Part shown: positions 16,468 to 24,262 of the stretch, in pieces
Numbering within the stretch: the first letter of the stretch is position 1
Layout: every line of letters starts with the position of its first letter
NCBI GenBank assembly: GCA_944387095.1
Contig: CALXDP010000018.1
Span: 1 to 36,949, forward strand
DNA from: an uncultured Oscillospiraceae bacterium
Lineage (GTDB): Bacteria; Bacillota; Clostridia; Oscillospirales; Oscillospiraceae
Direction: 5' to 3'
Length of the DNA stretch: 36,949 bases
The notes under the pieces: model-generated
Seen by the model: the letters and a program-made list of their open reading frames with translations, nothing else
Databases searched by the model: none
Told to the model about the DNA's origin: nothing
Program-made: the position numbers and the translations under genes

Positions 16468-16857
16468 TCATTCCGCCTCATCGGGGAGCCAGTCCTCCCC
16501 CCGGCGAAACGCCTCCAGCTGCTGGGCGTCCTTGCGGTCCAGGCTGCGCTCCCCTGCCAGGCCCTCCACATGGTGGGTCAGCTCATGGCGCAGGGTGGCG
16601 CGCAGCTCTTTCTCCCACACCGACCGGGGCTCATCGGCCAGCAGGGCGGCAAAGGAGCCATAGTACAGGTTGATGTGCCGCCCCATCTCGTCCCAGCAGT
16701 ACTCCCCCATGATATACACGTTCTCCCCGGCCTGCGGGTCTGGTATTGCGTCCTCCAGCAGCAGGATGCCCCCATTGAGCTCCTGGAACAGCTCTTCGGG
16801 GTACTCCTCCACCGCCTCATCCAGGATGTTGTTCACCTCGTCGATGGATAAAATCAC
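16468..16857 (-). CDS. Zincin-type metallopeptidase family protein
   Basis: A 129-residue protein of the small bacterial metallopeptidase family (PF06262-like). The zinc site is visible as HELTHHVEGLAGERSLDRKD near residues 90-110: an HExxH-type helix with a downstream acidic ligand region. The N-terminal half (DEVNNILDEAVEEYPEELF) is the usual acidic helix. The GTG at 16857 follows AAGGAAG. Substrates of this family are not established. Confidence 0.85.
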   Translation of the reverse strand: MILSIDEVNNILDEAVEEYPEELFQELNGGILLLEDAIPDPQAGENVYIMGEYCWDEMGRHINLYYGSFAALLADEPRSVWEKELRATLRHELTHHVEGLAGERSLDRKDAQQLEAFRRGEDWLPDEAE

Positions 16858-17214
16858 CGTGTCTCACTTCCTTCTAAAGACAGAGGCGCCGCGCGGCAAA
16901 ACCGCAGGTTCTCTCCCTGTCCTGTAAAATTTTTCCCTGCCATCATGGCCCTCCCGCTCCGCCTGCCGGGTGATCTAAGTCCCCGGCAACCTCCCAGAAA
17001 ATGATATTCCTTACCCTCCCAACACACCGCCCGGCTGGATGTAGGCTCGGACGATCCCCGTGGACACTTCCAACTCCTTGATGCCCATGGAAACGTCTCC
17101 CTCCGCCCATCCAGGCAGGTCTCCCGGCCTGCGCCGGGGGGCTCTTACGCCGGGAGGATGCGGGGGCAAGGGACCTCCACAGCCAAGACTGTTTCAAGTC
17201 TCCCGTTTTTTCTT
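16858..17214 (-). other. Gene-poor 357-base spacer with dyads and a possible tiny ORF
   Basis: No conventional gene is supported. On the minus strand it contains an inverted repeat CTCCCGGC/GCCGGGAG (outer arms about 17129-17136 and 17150-17157), then a purine-rich ribosome-site-like stretch and a 25-codon reading frame (17088-17011). The part nearest the metallopeptidase has a short GCCGCGCGGC dyad. I could not match it to a known riboswitch or structured RNA. Confidence 0.4.
17011..17088 (-). CDS. Possible 25-residue peptide ending in Gly-Gly
   Basis: ATG at 17088, with GGAGGGAGA about 8 bases upstream, opens a 25-codon frame ending in TAA at 17011-17013. The peptide begins MGIKELEVSTG and ends IQPGGVLGG. 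Good ribosome-site spacing and a balanced composition, unlike the Arg/Pro/Gly-rich shadow frames here, favour translation. No homology can be claimed; it may equally be a decayed gene start. Confidence 0.3.
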   Translation of the reverse strand: MGIKELEVSTGIVRAYIQPGGVLGG

Positions 17215-18012
17215 CTACAGTACGATGAGGCCGTATTTCCGGCTCAGCCAGTCCAGCTCTTCCCGCTCCAGCTCGCCGGTGCCGTCATAGAAGGCCCGGC
17301 CCTGGTACACCCGCAGGGCCGCCTCCAGCAGTTCAGGCACGTCCGACCACAGACACAGGGCCTTGCGCACCGCATACTGGTGCTGGGCGAAGATATCCAC
17401 GTCGTCCTGCTCCAGAATGGCGATCTTCACCGCCCCTACCGGGTCGTCCTCCGCCTGGATGATATCCTCCAACAGGTCGGGGCTACACTCCAACTCCTCC
17501 CCCACGTCAATGGTCCGGGTGAGAAAGCAGGGGGCGGTGCTGCTGGCGCAGGGAATCACGTCCGGATCCTGTGGTCTGGGGCGATAGGGATATAGCGTGA
17601 TCTTCCCATCCCAGCAGAAAAACAGGGGAACATGGGCGTAATCCGCCAGCTGTTCCAGCAGCTCCCCAGCCAATGCCGGGCGGCAGTTCACCCCAAAGGC
17701 CGCAGCCCCCAGGCCCTCTGCCACAAACAGGGCGGCCAGCATGTGAACCCCGGTCACCGACTCCCCGTCTTCGCCACAGGCCCAGGACACCCAGGGTGCG
17801 TCCAGTCCGCCCTCCTTCACCGCCAGAATGGCTGCCCGGCACTCGGCCATGGTGATCATACAATTGATGTGTACCGGGCCCTGGCCCTCCCATTTCAGCC
17901 GGGTGTGGTACCGTTCCACCAGCTCCTCAAAGGTACTCTCCCCTGCCGGCGCCACATCCAGGCCCAGCGGCCCCAGCACCTGACGGAATAAGGGTACTGT
18001 TTCATCCTCCAT
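17215..18012 (-). CDS. Homocysteine S-methyltransferase-like partial barrel protein
   Basis: A 265-residue protein whose first half resembles the middle of a homocysteine S-methyltransferase/MetH barrel: the strand-helix NCMITMAECRAAILAVKE, WVSWACGEDGESVTG, then a helix ending in GAAAFGVNC. GVNC keeps the first zinc-binding Cys of that family, but the N-terminal DGAMGT-type strand and the C-terminal GGCC zinc motif are missing. The acidic second half (about 140-265) is unlike the family. The ATG at 18012 fits AGGAG better than the GTG two codons earlier. It lies downstream of pyridoxamine kinase. It may be a divergent or inactive relative. Confidence 0.6.
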   Translation of the reverse strand: MEDETVPLFRQVLGPLGLDVAPAGESTFEELVERYHTRLKWEGQGPVHINCMITMAECRAAILAVKEGGLDAPWVSWACGEDGESVTGVHMLAALFVAEGLGAAAFGVNCRPALAGELLEQLADYAHVPLFFCWDGKITLYPYRPRPQDPDVIPCASSTAPCFLTRTIDVGEELECSPDLLEDIIQAEDDPVGAVKIAILEQDDVDIFAQHQYAVRKALCLWSDVPELLEAALRVYQGRAFYDGTGELEREELDWLSRKYGLIVL

Positions 18013-18152
18013 CTTCACGCACTCCTATACAAAAATCTTGCTTAAACGCATGCCCGTCCCCACCAAACAAGCAGGGCTTATCCCAGTTTTATATATCCTG
18101 GATTGCTCATAACCCCGTCGCCTTCCGGCATATGGATGAACAGGGATTGTCC

Positions 18153-18980
18153 TCAGGGGAACAGCAAATTCAGCAGGGGTTCAAAGACCACACCCTCCCG
18201 GCGCGGGGCCTCCAGCGTCTGTGTACACTCCACACACCGGCGAACAAAGTCCACCGCCCGGACCGCGCCGGCCTCCAGGCCATCCCCCCGCACCAAGCTC
18301 CCGGTGAGCACCGCGGCGAACAGATCCCCGGTGCCGGGATACTCCCCTGTGATCCTTTTACCGGCATAGATGCCCGCCTGCCCGCTCTCCCGGTCAAACC
18401 AGGCCGCGCCGATCCGCCCGGTCTCCGGGATCACCCCGGTGACCACCACGCTGCGCGCCGCGCCATCTGACAGCAGCCGGGCCAGCTCCTGCCCATCTCC
18501 AGGCAGCTCTACCATCTCCCGTCCCAATAGCACCGCCGCCTCGGTCAGATTCGGAGTGATGACGTCGGCATGTCGGCATAGCTCCTTCATGGCCCGAACC
18601 AGCTCCGGGGTGACGGAACGGTACAGCCTGCCGCCGTCCCCCAGCACCGGATCCACCAGGGCAAGGCCCCCGGTTTTCTTCAGTTTTTCCACCGCTTCCC
18701 GGGCCAGCCCCGCCTGCTCCGGGGAGGAGAGGTACCCGGTGTACACCCCATCGAAAGACAGTTCCAGCCCCTCCCAGTGCTCCAGCGTCCCCCGCAGCTG
18801 CCCAGCCAGCTCCGTGCGCGCCGGGGAGCCGAATCCCCCGGTATGGCTGGACAGCACCGCCGTGGGAAGCGGGCAGCACTGGATCCCCATAGCCGACAGC
18901 ACCGGAAGGATCACCGCCAGGGAGCAGCGGCCCAGGCAGGACAGGTCGTGGACTGCCGCCACCCGGTCAATCTGCGCCAT
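18153..18980 (-). CDS. pdxK: Pyridoxamine/pyridoxal kinase
   Basis: Phosphorylates B6 vitamers to make or salvage pyridoxal phosphate, which the cysteine desulfurase in this window uses. The 275-residue ribokinase-fold protein opens AAVHDLSCLGRCSLAV, typical of Clostridia pyridoxamine kinases, has VLSSHTGGF, DPVLGDGGRLY, the TPNLTEAAVL strand and the anion-hole/catalytic GEYPGTGDLFAAVLTG. The start at 18980 is supported by GAGGAGGGGAG; an in-frame extension upstream covers the promoter. It has its own TTGCAA/TATAAT promoter, divergent from the DUF3048 gene. Confidence 0.92.
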   Translation of the reverse strand: MAQIDRVAAVHDLSCLGRCSLAVILPVLSAMGIQCCPLPTAVLSSHTGGFGSPARTELAGQLRGTLEHWEGLELSFDGVYTGYLSSPEQAGLAREAVEKLKKTGGLALVDPVLGDGGRLYRSVTPELVRAMKELCRHADVITPNLTEAAVLLGREMVELPGDGQELARLLSDGAARSVVVTGVIPETGRIGAAWFDRESGQAGIYAGKRITGEYPGTGDLFAAVLTGSLVRGDGLEAGAVRAVDFVRRCVECTQTLEAPRREGVVFEPLLNLLFP

Positions 18981-19058
18981 TTTGCTCCCCTCCTCGTCCC
19001 TGCGCCCGCACCTTTCGAATCCCAATGGTTTTCCTGCAGGTATCATGTTCAGCATATG

Positions 19059-19087
19059 ATTATATCCAACCTGGCAGAAGATTGCAA
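19059..19087 (-). promoter_or_regulatory. Promoter of pyridoxamine kinase
   Basis: Minus-strand -35 TTGCAA (19082-19087), 17-base spacer, -10 TATAAT (19059-19064), about 80 bases ahead of the ATG. Confidence 0.8.
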
Positions 19088-19109
19088 TCCCGAAATTTGC
19101 CCGCTCTTA

Positions 19110-19138
19110 TTTACACCCTTCGACAAACTTGCTATACT
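19110..19138 (+). promoter_or_regulatory. Promoter of the DUF3048 lipoprotein
   Basis: -35 TTTACA (19110-19115), 17-base spacer, -10 TATACT (19133-19138), about 29 bases ahead of the ATG. The -35 elements of this and the divergent pdxK promoter are only 22 bases apart, so one regulator could affect both. Confidence 0.8.
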
Positions 19139-19166
19139 GGTCTCAACCACCAAGGAGGCGATTCCC

Positions 19167-20252
19167 ATGCGACGTACTCTTGCCTTTCTGCCCATCCTGC
19201 TGGCCTTCCTGCTCCTCGCCGCCTGTCATACCGCCGGAGATGGCCCAATCCCCACGGCGGCGCCCACGGCTTCCCCCCAGGTCACCGCCCAGCCCACACC
19301 CACGCCGGAGCCCACCCCCGCCTTCACCAACCCCCTCACCGGCCTGCCCTGCGAGCGCGACCTGTCCGGTGAAAAGCCGGTAGCTGTCATGCTCAACAAC
19401 CTGCAGCAGGCCCTGCCCCAGCAGGGTAACGGCCAGGCGGACATCCTCTATGAGGTGCTGGCAGAAGGGGGGATTACCCGGATGCTGGCGGTGTACCAGG
19501 ACCCCTCCGCCGTTGGCCTCATCGGGGCGGTGCGCTCCGCCCGGCTGTACTACTGGCAGCTGGCCCAGGGCCACGACGCGGTGTACATCCACGCCGGCGG
19601 CAGTCCCGAGTTCTACACCGCCAAGCGCAACCAGGGCGCCGCCACTGTGGACGGGGTAAACGGCGTCTACTCCTACGCCGACAGCGGCATATTCTGGCGG
19701 GACCGGGAGCGGATCGAGGGGCACTACTACGCCTATGAGCACTCCCTGCTCACCTCCGGGAAAGCCATCGCCACCATCCTCATGGAGGACGGTCTCCTGG
19801 GCGCCCACCGGGAGGGCTACGCCTATGAGATGACCTTTGTGGCCGACGGCACCCCCGTCGGCGGCCAGCCGGCCAGCGTGGTCACCGTCCCCTTCTCCAA
19901 CTATAAGACCGGGGTGTTCCGCTATGACAGCGGCTCCGGTTTCTATCTGGCGGAGGAATATGGGGAGCCCTACATCGACGGCAACGACGGCTCCCAGGTC
20001 GCCATCACCAACCTGCTGATTTTGCAGACCACCTGTACCGTGGTGGACAGTGCCGGGCGGCTGCGCGTGGATCTGTCCTCCGGCAGTGGCTGGTACGCCT
20101 GCGGCGGCCGGCTCATCCCCATCACCTGGAGCAAGGGCGGCGCCCAGGATCAGCTGCGCTACTTCACCCAGGACGGCCAGCCCCTCTCCCTGGGCGCTGG
20201 CAAGAGCTATGTGTGCATCATCCCCACCTCCCGGGAAATCATCGTGGAGTGA
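19167..20252 (+). CDS. DUF3048 (YerB-like) lipoprotein
   Basis: A secreted lipid-anchored protein of 361 residues. The signal peptide ends in the lipobox LLAAC (Cys20), followed by a Pro/Thr-rich linker to about residue 55. Two halves of DUF3048 follow: the first includes NPLTGLP, PVAVMLNN, GQADILYEVLAEGG and IGAVRSARLYYW, the second TVPFSNYKTGVFRYD and LLILQTT. YerB-like proteins are widespread in Firmicutes; the biochemical role is not established. CAAGGAGGCG precedes the ATG. It is a single-gene unit. Confidence 0.9.
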   Translation: MRRTLAFLPILLAFLLLAACHTAGDGPIPTAAPTASPQVTAQPTPTPEPTPAFTNPLTGLPCERDLSGEKPVAVMLNNLQQALPQQGNGQADILYEVLAEGGITRMLAVYQDPSAVGLIGAVRSARLYYWQLAQGHDAVYIHAGGSPEFYTAKRNQGAATVDGVNGVYSYADSGIFWRDRERIEGHYYAYEHSLLTSGKAIATILMEDGLLGAHREGYAYEMTFVADGTPVGGQPASVVTVPFSNYKTGVFRYDSGSGFYLAEEYGEPYIDGNDGSQVAITNLLILQTTCTVVDSAGRLRVDLSSGSGWYACGGRLIPITWSKGGAQDQLRYFTQDGQPLSLGAGKSYVCIIPTSREIIVE

Positions 20253-20268
20253 CCTTCCATACGCACAA

Positions 20269-20303
20269 GCACCCCCCGCCGGCCGTTGGTCGGCGGGGGG
20301 TGT
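20269..20303. terminator. GC-rich hairpin between convergent DUF3048 and pgsA genes
   Basis: A 16-bp stem with wobble pairs (20269-20284 with 20288-20303) and a 3-base loop. Neither side has a good T tract, so termination efficiency is uncertain, but the position between convergent genes supports the role. Confidence 0.6.
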
Positions 20304-20317
20304 CCGCATTTCCCGAT

Positions 20318-20842
20318 TTACTTGTTCCAGTTAAGCACATCTTTGTTTTTCACAAAATACTCCACACCGGAATACAGCGTGGTCACCGCGATGACGGCCA
20401 CGCACACCCACACCAGGGGCTGGGAAATGGGCAGGTGCATCAGGCACAGGCACACCATGGTGGAAAACGTCTTGACCTTGCCCGACCAGGCCGCGGCAAT
20501 TACCCGGCCGTTGTCCACCGCCACCAGCCGCAGGCCGGACACAGCAAACTCCCGGGCCACCACAATGACGAGCACCCAGGCGGGCAGGCTGCCCACCGAG
20601 CAGAACCACAGCATGGAACTGAGCACCAGCACCTTGTCCGCCAAGGGGTCCATGAACTTTCCAAAATCAGTGGTCTGGTTATAGTGCCGGGCAATGTAAC
20701 CGTCCACAAAATCCGTCAGGCTGGCAATGATGAAGATGGCCAGGGCCACATAGGTGGAACCGGGGAAGCCCCAGTACAGCACCACCAGGTACACCGGGAT
20801 CATGGCCACCCGCAGCATGGTCAGCTTGTTGGCTGTGTTCAT
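20318..20842 (-). CDS. pgsA: CDP-diacylglycerol--glycerol-3-phosphate 3-phosphatidyltransferase
   Basis: Membrane enzyme that makes phosphatidylglycerol phosphate. The 174-residue protein carries the complete CDP-alcohol phosphotransferase signature: Asp44, Asp47-Gly48, Ala51-Arg52, Gly61, Asp65 and Asp69 (DGYIAR followed by GKFMDPLADK). Several hydrophobic helices span its length. Its ATG directly abuts the stop of the HD-domain gene, with GGAGGAAGGG inside that gene's end, implying coupling. Confidence 0.93.
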   Translation of the reverse strand: MNTANKLTMLRVAMIPVYLVVLYWGFPGSTYVALAIFIIASLTDFVDGYIARHYNQTTDFGKFMDPLADKVLVLSSMLWFCSVGSLPAWVLVIVVAREFAVSGLRLVAVDNGRVIAAAWSGKVKTFSTMVCLCLMHLPISQPLVWVCVAVIAVTTLYSGVEYFVKNKDVLNWNK

Positions 20843-21505
20843 TTACCCTTCCTCCATTTCTTCCGGCAGGCAACCGGCCTTCATCTGGGCCAGCAGCCGC
20901 GCAAAGAACATGTTCTGAAATGCCACCTTGTCCCGCCACAGGGCGGTGGCCGTGGGGGTGGCCAGCTCCATTCGCTCCAGCTTCTCCAGCTGGGGCAGCA
21001 GTTCGCTCAGCCAGCCAAGCCGCTCATTCAACGGCATCTCGTAAAATTTTTTAAAGCGCAGATTGTCATGGATGCGGAACGCGTCAAAGCGGTCGATGTT
21101 GTCCGCGTCCCCCACCGTCTCCGTAAAGGGTGTGCGGCGGCCCGCAAAGTCCGCCCAGTCGTCCACGTGGATGGCGATGGCATAGCAGATGTCCTCCACC
21201 GCCTGGCTGTCCAGCCCCAACGTAGCCAGAAAGGGCCGGGCCATGCGGGCACCGTCCCGGCCGTGTTCTTTCCAATCGTAGTCCGCCGGGAAGTCCAGCC
21301 CATAGGCCACGTCGTGGAGCAGGCAGGCAATGGTCATGTGCTCCTCATCCATCCCCTCAGCCCGGGCGATCTCCGCCCCGATCCGGGCCACCCGGATGGA
21401 GTGCTCCAGCCGGTAGGCCCCATCCGCAGGGTGTGTCTTGAAGTATTGGCACGCGCTGAGCTGACCGCTCAAAAAGGCCAGCGTTCTCTGCTCCCGGTCT
21501 GTCAT
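20843..21505 (-). CDS. HD-domain phosphohydrolase family protein
   Basis: A 220-residue metal-dependent phosphohydrolase candidate. The HD-domain residues are visible as YRLEHSIRVAR (first His), CLLHDVAYGLD (His-Asp pair) and GDADNIDRF (late Asp). The substrate is unknown; nucleotides are typical for small HD proteins. The start overlaps the upstream stop as ATGA and the stop touches pgsA, placing it inside one operon. Confidence 0.85.
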   Translation of the reverse strand: MTDREQRTLAFLSGQLSACQYFKTHPADGAYRLEHSIRVARIGAEIARAEGMDEEHMTIACLLHDVAYGLDFPADYDWKEHGRDGARMARPFLATLGLDSQAVEDICYAIAIHVDDWADFAGRRTPFTETVGDADNIDRFDAFRIHDNLRFKKFYEMPLNERLGWLSELLPQLEKLERMELATPTATALWRDKVAFQNMFFARLLAQMKAGCLPEEMEEG

Positions 21506-22098
21506 CGCTGCGCGTATCGCTCCTTTTTCTTCTCCCGCTCCTGGGCCAGGGCCCAGCTGTCCGGATATTTCTCCCGCAGGTAGCGGGCAAAGTGGTTGTC
21601 CTCCTGGAGCAGGTTGTGCTCCGCAATGGTCTGCGCCTCCGCCTCCCGCACCCAGGCCAGTCTTTTCTCCGTCATGTCCCGGTAGCGCATGATCCTCAGC
21701 GTCCCCAGCCGCTCCTGCTCCAGCAGAGCCTGGTACACGTCGGGCACAGCAATCTCCTCCCGCACCGGCACCGGCCGGGGTGTCACAACCTCGTTGGGAA
21801 TCTGAGTGGGTTCCATATCCTCCCGGAATGCGCAGCGGTACAGGCTGGCGGCCTTCCCGCCATAGATCTCCCGGAGGGCGTCTGGAAAGTACTCCTCATA
21901 GTAGATCTGCCCGTCTTTCGTATAGCCGTAGGTGTATTCAAAGTGCTTTACCCCGTACATCAAGGCCATGGGCAAGTTGGCGGTGAGACACACCTGCTTG
22001 GGCTTGCCGAAGTATCTGGTGACACTGGGCTGAAGCTCCTTCAGTCCGGGCACCGGCGAGCCGTGGTACAGTAGTAGAACTTTGTGCAACCAAATCAC
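21502..22098 (-). CDS. Conserved Clostridia protein, LYHGS family
   Basis: A 198-residue protein not named with certainty. The N-terminus reads LLLYHGSPVPGLKELQPS, then CLTANLPMALMYG and a Tyr-rich stretch (HFEYTYGYTKDGQIYYEEYF). This order, a Tyr-His-Gly-Ser strand, a Thr-containing strand and an AL-Y helix, recalls small ADP-ribosyltransferase-like folds, but no catalytic Glu motif can be fixed. The C-terminal third is a charged helix, rich in Glu, Lys and Arg. The GTG at 22098 is tentative; a TTG three codons later also fits. It lies 12 bases after rimO and overlaps the HD-domain gene by 4 bases. Confidence 0.6.
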   Translation of the reverse strand: MIWLHKVLLLYHGSPVPGLKELQPSVTRYFGKPKQVCLTANLPMALMYGVKHFEYTYGYTKDGQIYYEEYFPDALREIYGGKAASLYRCAFREDMEPTQIPNEVVTPRPVPVREEIAVPDVYQALLEQERLGTLRIMRYRDMTEKRLAWVREAEAQTIAEHNLLQEDNHFARYLREKYPDSWALAQEREKKKERYAQR

Positions 22099-22110
22099 GC
22101 CCCCAGCACG

Positions 22111-23439
22111 TCAATCCTCCATCTCTCCCGTCAGGTCGCCGTCGGACACGCCGGTGATGCGCACCCACACAAACTCCCCGGCGGGGATGAGTCCGGCAGC
22201 GGTGAACAGCACCCGCCCGTCGATGTCCACCGAATCGGCATAGGTGCGGCCCACATAGCAGCCCTCATTGGCGTCAAAGCCCTCGCAGAGGACCTCCATA
22301 CAGGTGCCCAGGCGCCCCTCATTGTACGCATCCATGATCCGGGACTGAAGGTCCACCACCAGTTCCATCCGGCGTGCGGCGGTCTCCGGATCCACCTGGT
22401 TGTCCATGGCGGCGGCCAGAGTGCCCTCCTCCGGAGAGAACTGAAACACCCCCACCCGCTGGAGCTTCTGCTCCCGCAGGAAATCACACAGCTCCTCAAA
22501 CTCCTCCTCCCCCTCTCCAGGCAGACCACAGATCAGGGAGGTACGGATCACTACGTCGGGCATGGCAGCCCGCAGCTTATCAAACAGCGCGATGATCTCC
22601 GCCTTGGTGTTCCGGCGGCGCATGGCCTGCAAAATACCGTCGTTGGCGTGCTGAATGGGGATATCCAGGTAGTGGACAATCTTCTTTTCCCGGGCAATGA
22701 CTTCAATCAGTTCATCCGTAACCGCCTCGGGGTACAGGTAGTGCAGCCGGATCCAGTGAAAGGGCAGCGCGCACAGCTCGCGCAGCAGCTTTGCCAAGGT
22801 AGTCCCGTCCTTCAAATCCCAGCCGTACCGGGTAATATCCTGGGCGATGACAATGAGTTCCTTTACCCCCCGATCAGCCAGCTCTTTAGCCTCCCGGAGC
22901 AGCGCGTCCAGGGAGCGGCTGCGGTACCGGCCCCTCAGCTTGGGGATGATGCAGAAGGCACAGCCGTTGCTGCACCCCTCGGCGATCTTTAAATAGGCGG
23001 TGTAGGGGGGCGTGGTGACCATCCGAGCTACGTCCTCATCGGTGTGCTGAATATCGCCAAAATGCTCTGCCTGCTCTCCCTCCATCACCTCATTGACGGC
23101 GGCCACCACATCGGTGTAACTGCCGGTACCCAGCATGCCGTCCACCTCGGGCAGCTCTTCCCGGATCTCCTCGGAGTAGCGCTGGCTGAGGCAGCCGGTG
23201 ACCAGCAGTTTTTTCAGCCCGCCCTGCCGCTTGAGCTGGCCCAGCGCGATGATGTGGTCAATGGCCTCACTCTTGGCCGACTCGATGAAGCCGCAGGTGT
23301 TGAGCACCGCCACGTCCGCCCCCTGGGGGTCGCTGGTGACGCGAAAGCCCGCATCCCGGCACAGGGCCATCATCTGCTCGGCATTCACCAGGTTCTTGGC
23401 ACAGCCCAAGGAGACAAAAGCAACGGTATAATCTTTCAA
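22111..23439 (-). CDS. rimO: Ribosomal protein uS12 (Asp) methylthiotransferase
   Basis: Radical-SAM enzyme that adds a methylthio group to the conserved Asp of ribosomal protein S12. The 442-residue protein has the N-terminal cluster cysteines in SLGCAKNLVNAE, NTCGFIESAK and VTGCLSQRY, the radical-SAM CSNGCAFCIIP, the RimO-type KLRGRYRSRS that follows, and a C-terminal TRAM domain (about 375-442). The start is a TTG at 23439 with GGGAGGGAGGAA 8-9 bases upstream; no ATG lies near. It has its own TTGACA promoter although it follows recX. Confidence 0.95.
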   Translation of the reverse strand: MKDYTVAFVSLGCAKNLVNAEQMMALCRDAGFRVTSDPQGADVAVLNTCGFIESAKSEAIDHIIALGQLKRQGGLKKLLVTGCLSQRYSEEIREELPEVDGMLGTGSYTDVVAAVNEVMEGEQAEHFGDIQHTDEDVARMVTTPPYTAYLKIAEGCSNGCAFCIIPKLRGRYRSRSLDALLREAKELADRGVKELIVIAQDITRYGWDLKDGTTLAKLLRELCALPFHWIRLHYLYPEAVTDELIEVIAREKKIVHYLDIPIQHANDGILQAMRRRNTKAEIIALFDKLRAAMPDVVIRTSLICGLPGEGEEEFEELCDFLREQKLQRVGVFQFSPEEGTLAAAMDNQVDPETAARRMELVVDLQSRIMDAYNEGRLGTCMEVLCEGFDANEGCYVGRTYADSVDIDGRVLFTAAGLIPAGEFVWVRITGVSDGDLTGEMED

Positions 23440-23510
23440 ATCAGGGTTCCTCCCTCCCCACCGGGCGGGGCATCGGTGATGCCCAGCAGACCGCCGGCGG
23501 AAACGTGATC

Positions 23511-23539
23511 ATATTCTCACAGCGCCGCCAGTTTGTCAA
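23511..23539 (-). promoter_or_regulatory. Promoter of the rimO-pgsA run
   Basis: Minus-strand perfect -35 TTGACA (23534-23539), 17-base spacer, weak -10 GAATAT (23511-23516). The leader to the TTG start contains a GGGCATC/GATGCCC hairpin with a 3-base loop. It probably serves rimO, the LYHGS protein, the HD protein and pgsA. Confidence 0.6.
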
Positions 23540-23575
23540 GGGCAGCGTCAGGTTTGCCCGGATGATACGCTGTTT

Positions 23576-24262
23576 TCACTCCTGCCACTGATTTTTGTAT
23601 CGCTCCAGCGCCGCCGAGATCTCCTCCCAGGAAAAACCCCGGCGAATCAGGTGGTCCGAGGTCTTTTTCAGGTTTTCCCGAGTGGGCTCCGCCCCTCGCA
23701 GGCGGCGGCTTACCAGCTCGTCCAGCTTGTCCGGATGGGCCACGCACTGGGCTAACGCATCCTCCCAAAATTCCCGGGGCACCCCCCGTCGGTATAGCTC
23801 CTCCCGGAGCTTCCGGGGGCCATAGCCTTTGGCGGCGTAATGGCGGACTACGGTCTGCGCGTAGTCCTCGTCGTTGAGCAGGCCCAGCCCCTCCATGCGG
23901 TCCGCCGTCCGCCGGGCGTCCTCAGCCAGGCGCTCCCGCTCTCCTTCCAGCGCTTCCGGGGCAGCCTGGCTCTCCTCCCAGCCGGGCTTTTTCCGGCGGC
24001 GGACTGGGGCGGACAGCTTGTCCTCCAGTTCCTTCCGGGACATGGGCCGGGCGGTGAGCAGCGCCACCGCCCGGCGGTCCATCTCCCCCCGCTTTTCCGC
24101 AGCGGCCAGCGCCTCGCCCTCCTCCTGCGTCAACTCCTTGCCGGTGTAGAGGCCCAGGGACACCACATCCCCTTCCTCCACGCGAACCAGGCAGCCGTCC
24201 TCCAGCCACACCAACCACCGGCCTTGCTTATGCTGGGATGGCTCTAATTTTTCAATTCGCAT
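23576..24262 (-). CDS. recX: Regulatory protein RecX
   Basis: Modulates RecA filaments; its gene follows recA here as in many bacteria. The 228-residue protein shows repeated three-helix RecX units: RRAVALLTARPMSRKELEDKL, then LNDEDYAQTVVRHYAAKGYG, KLREELYRRGVPREFWEDAL and a C-terminal DHLIRRGFSWEEISAALERY. An N-terminal extension (about 1-55) has a beta-rich lead-in seen in Firmicutes RecX. The ATG at 24262 follows GAGGCATTT; a longer in-frame reading upstream runs through the repeat-rich spacer and is rejected. Confidence 0.9.
   Translation of the reverse strand: MRIEKLEPSQHKQGRWLVWLEDGCLVRVEEGDVVSLGLYTGKELTQEEGEALAAAEKRGEMDRRAVALLTARPMSRKELEDKLSAPVRRRKKPGWEESQAAPEALEGERERLAEDARRTADRMEGLGLLNDEDYAQTVVRHYAAKGYGPRKLREELYRRGVPREFWEDALAQCVAHPDKLDELVSRRLRGAEPTRENLKKTSDHLIRRGFSWEEISAALERYKNQWQE

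Noticed and set aside
16943-17197. 84-codon minus-strand frame in the gene-poor spacer
   Set aside because: Arg/Gly/Pro-rich with no ribosome site; it overlaps the better-supported 25-codon frame in a different phase.
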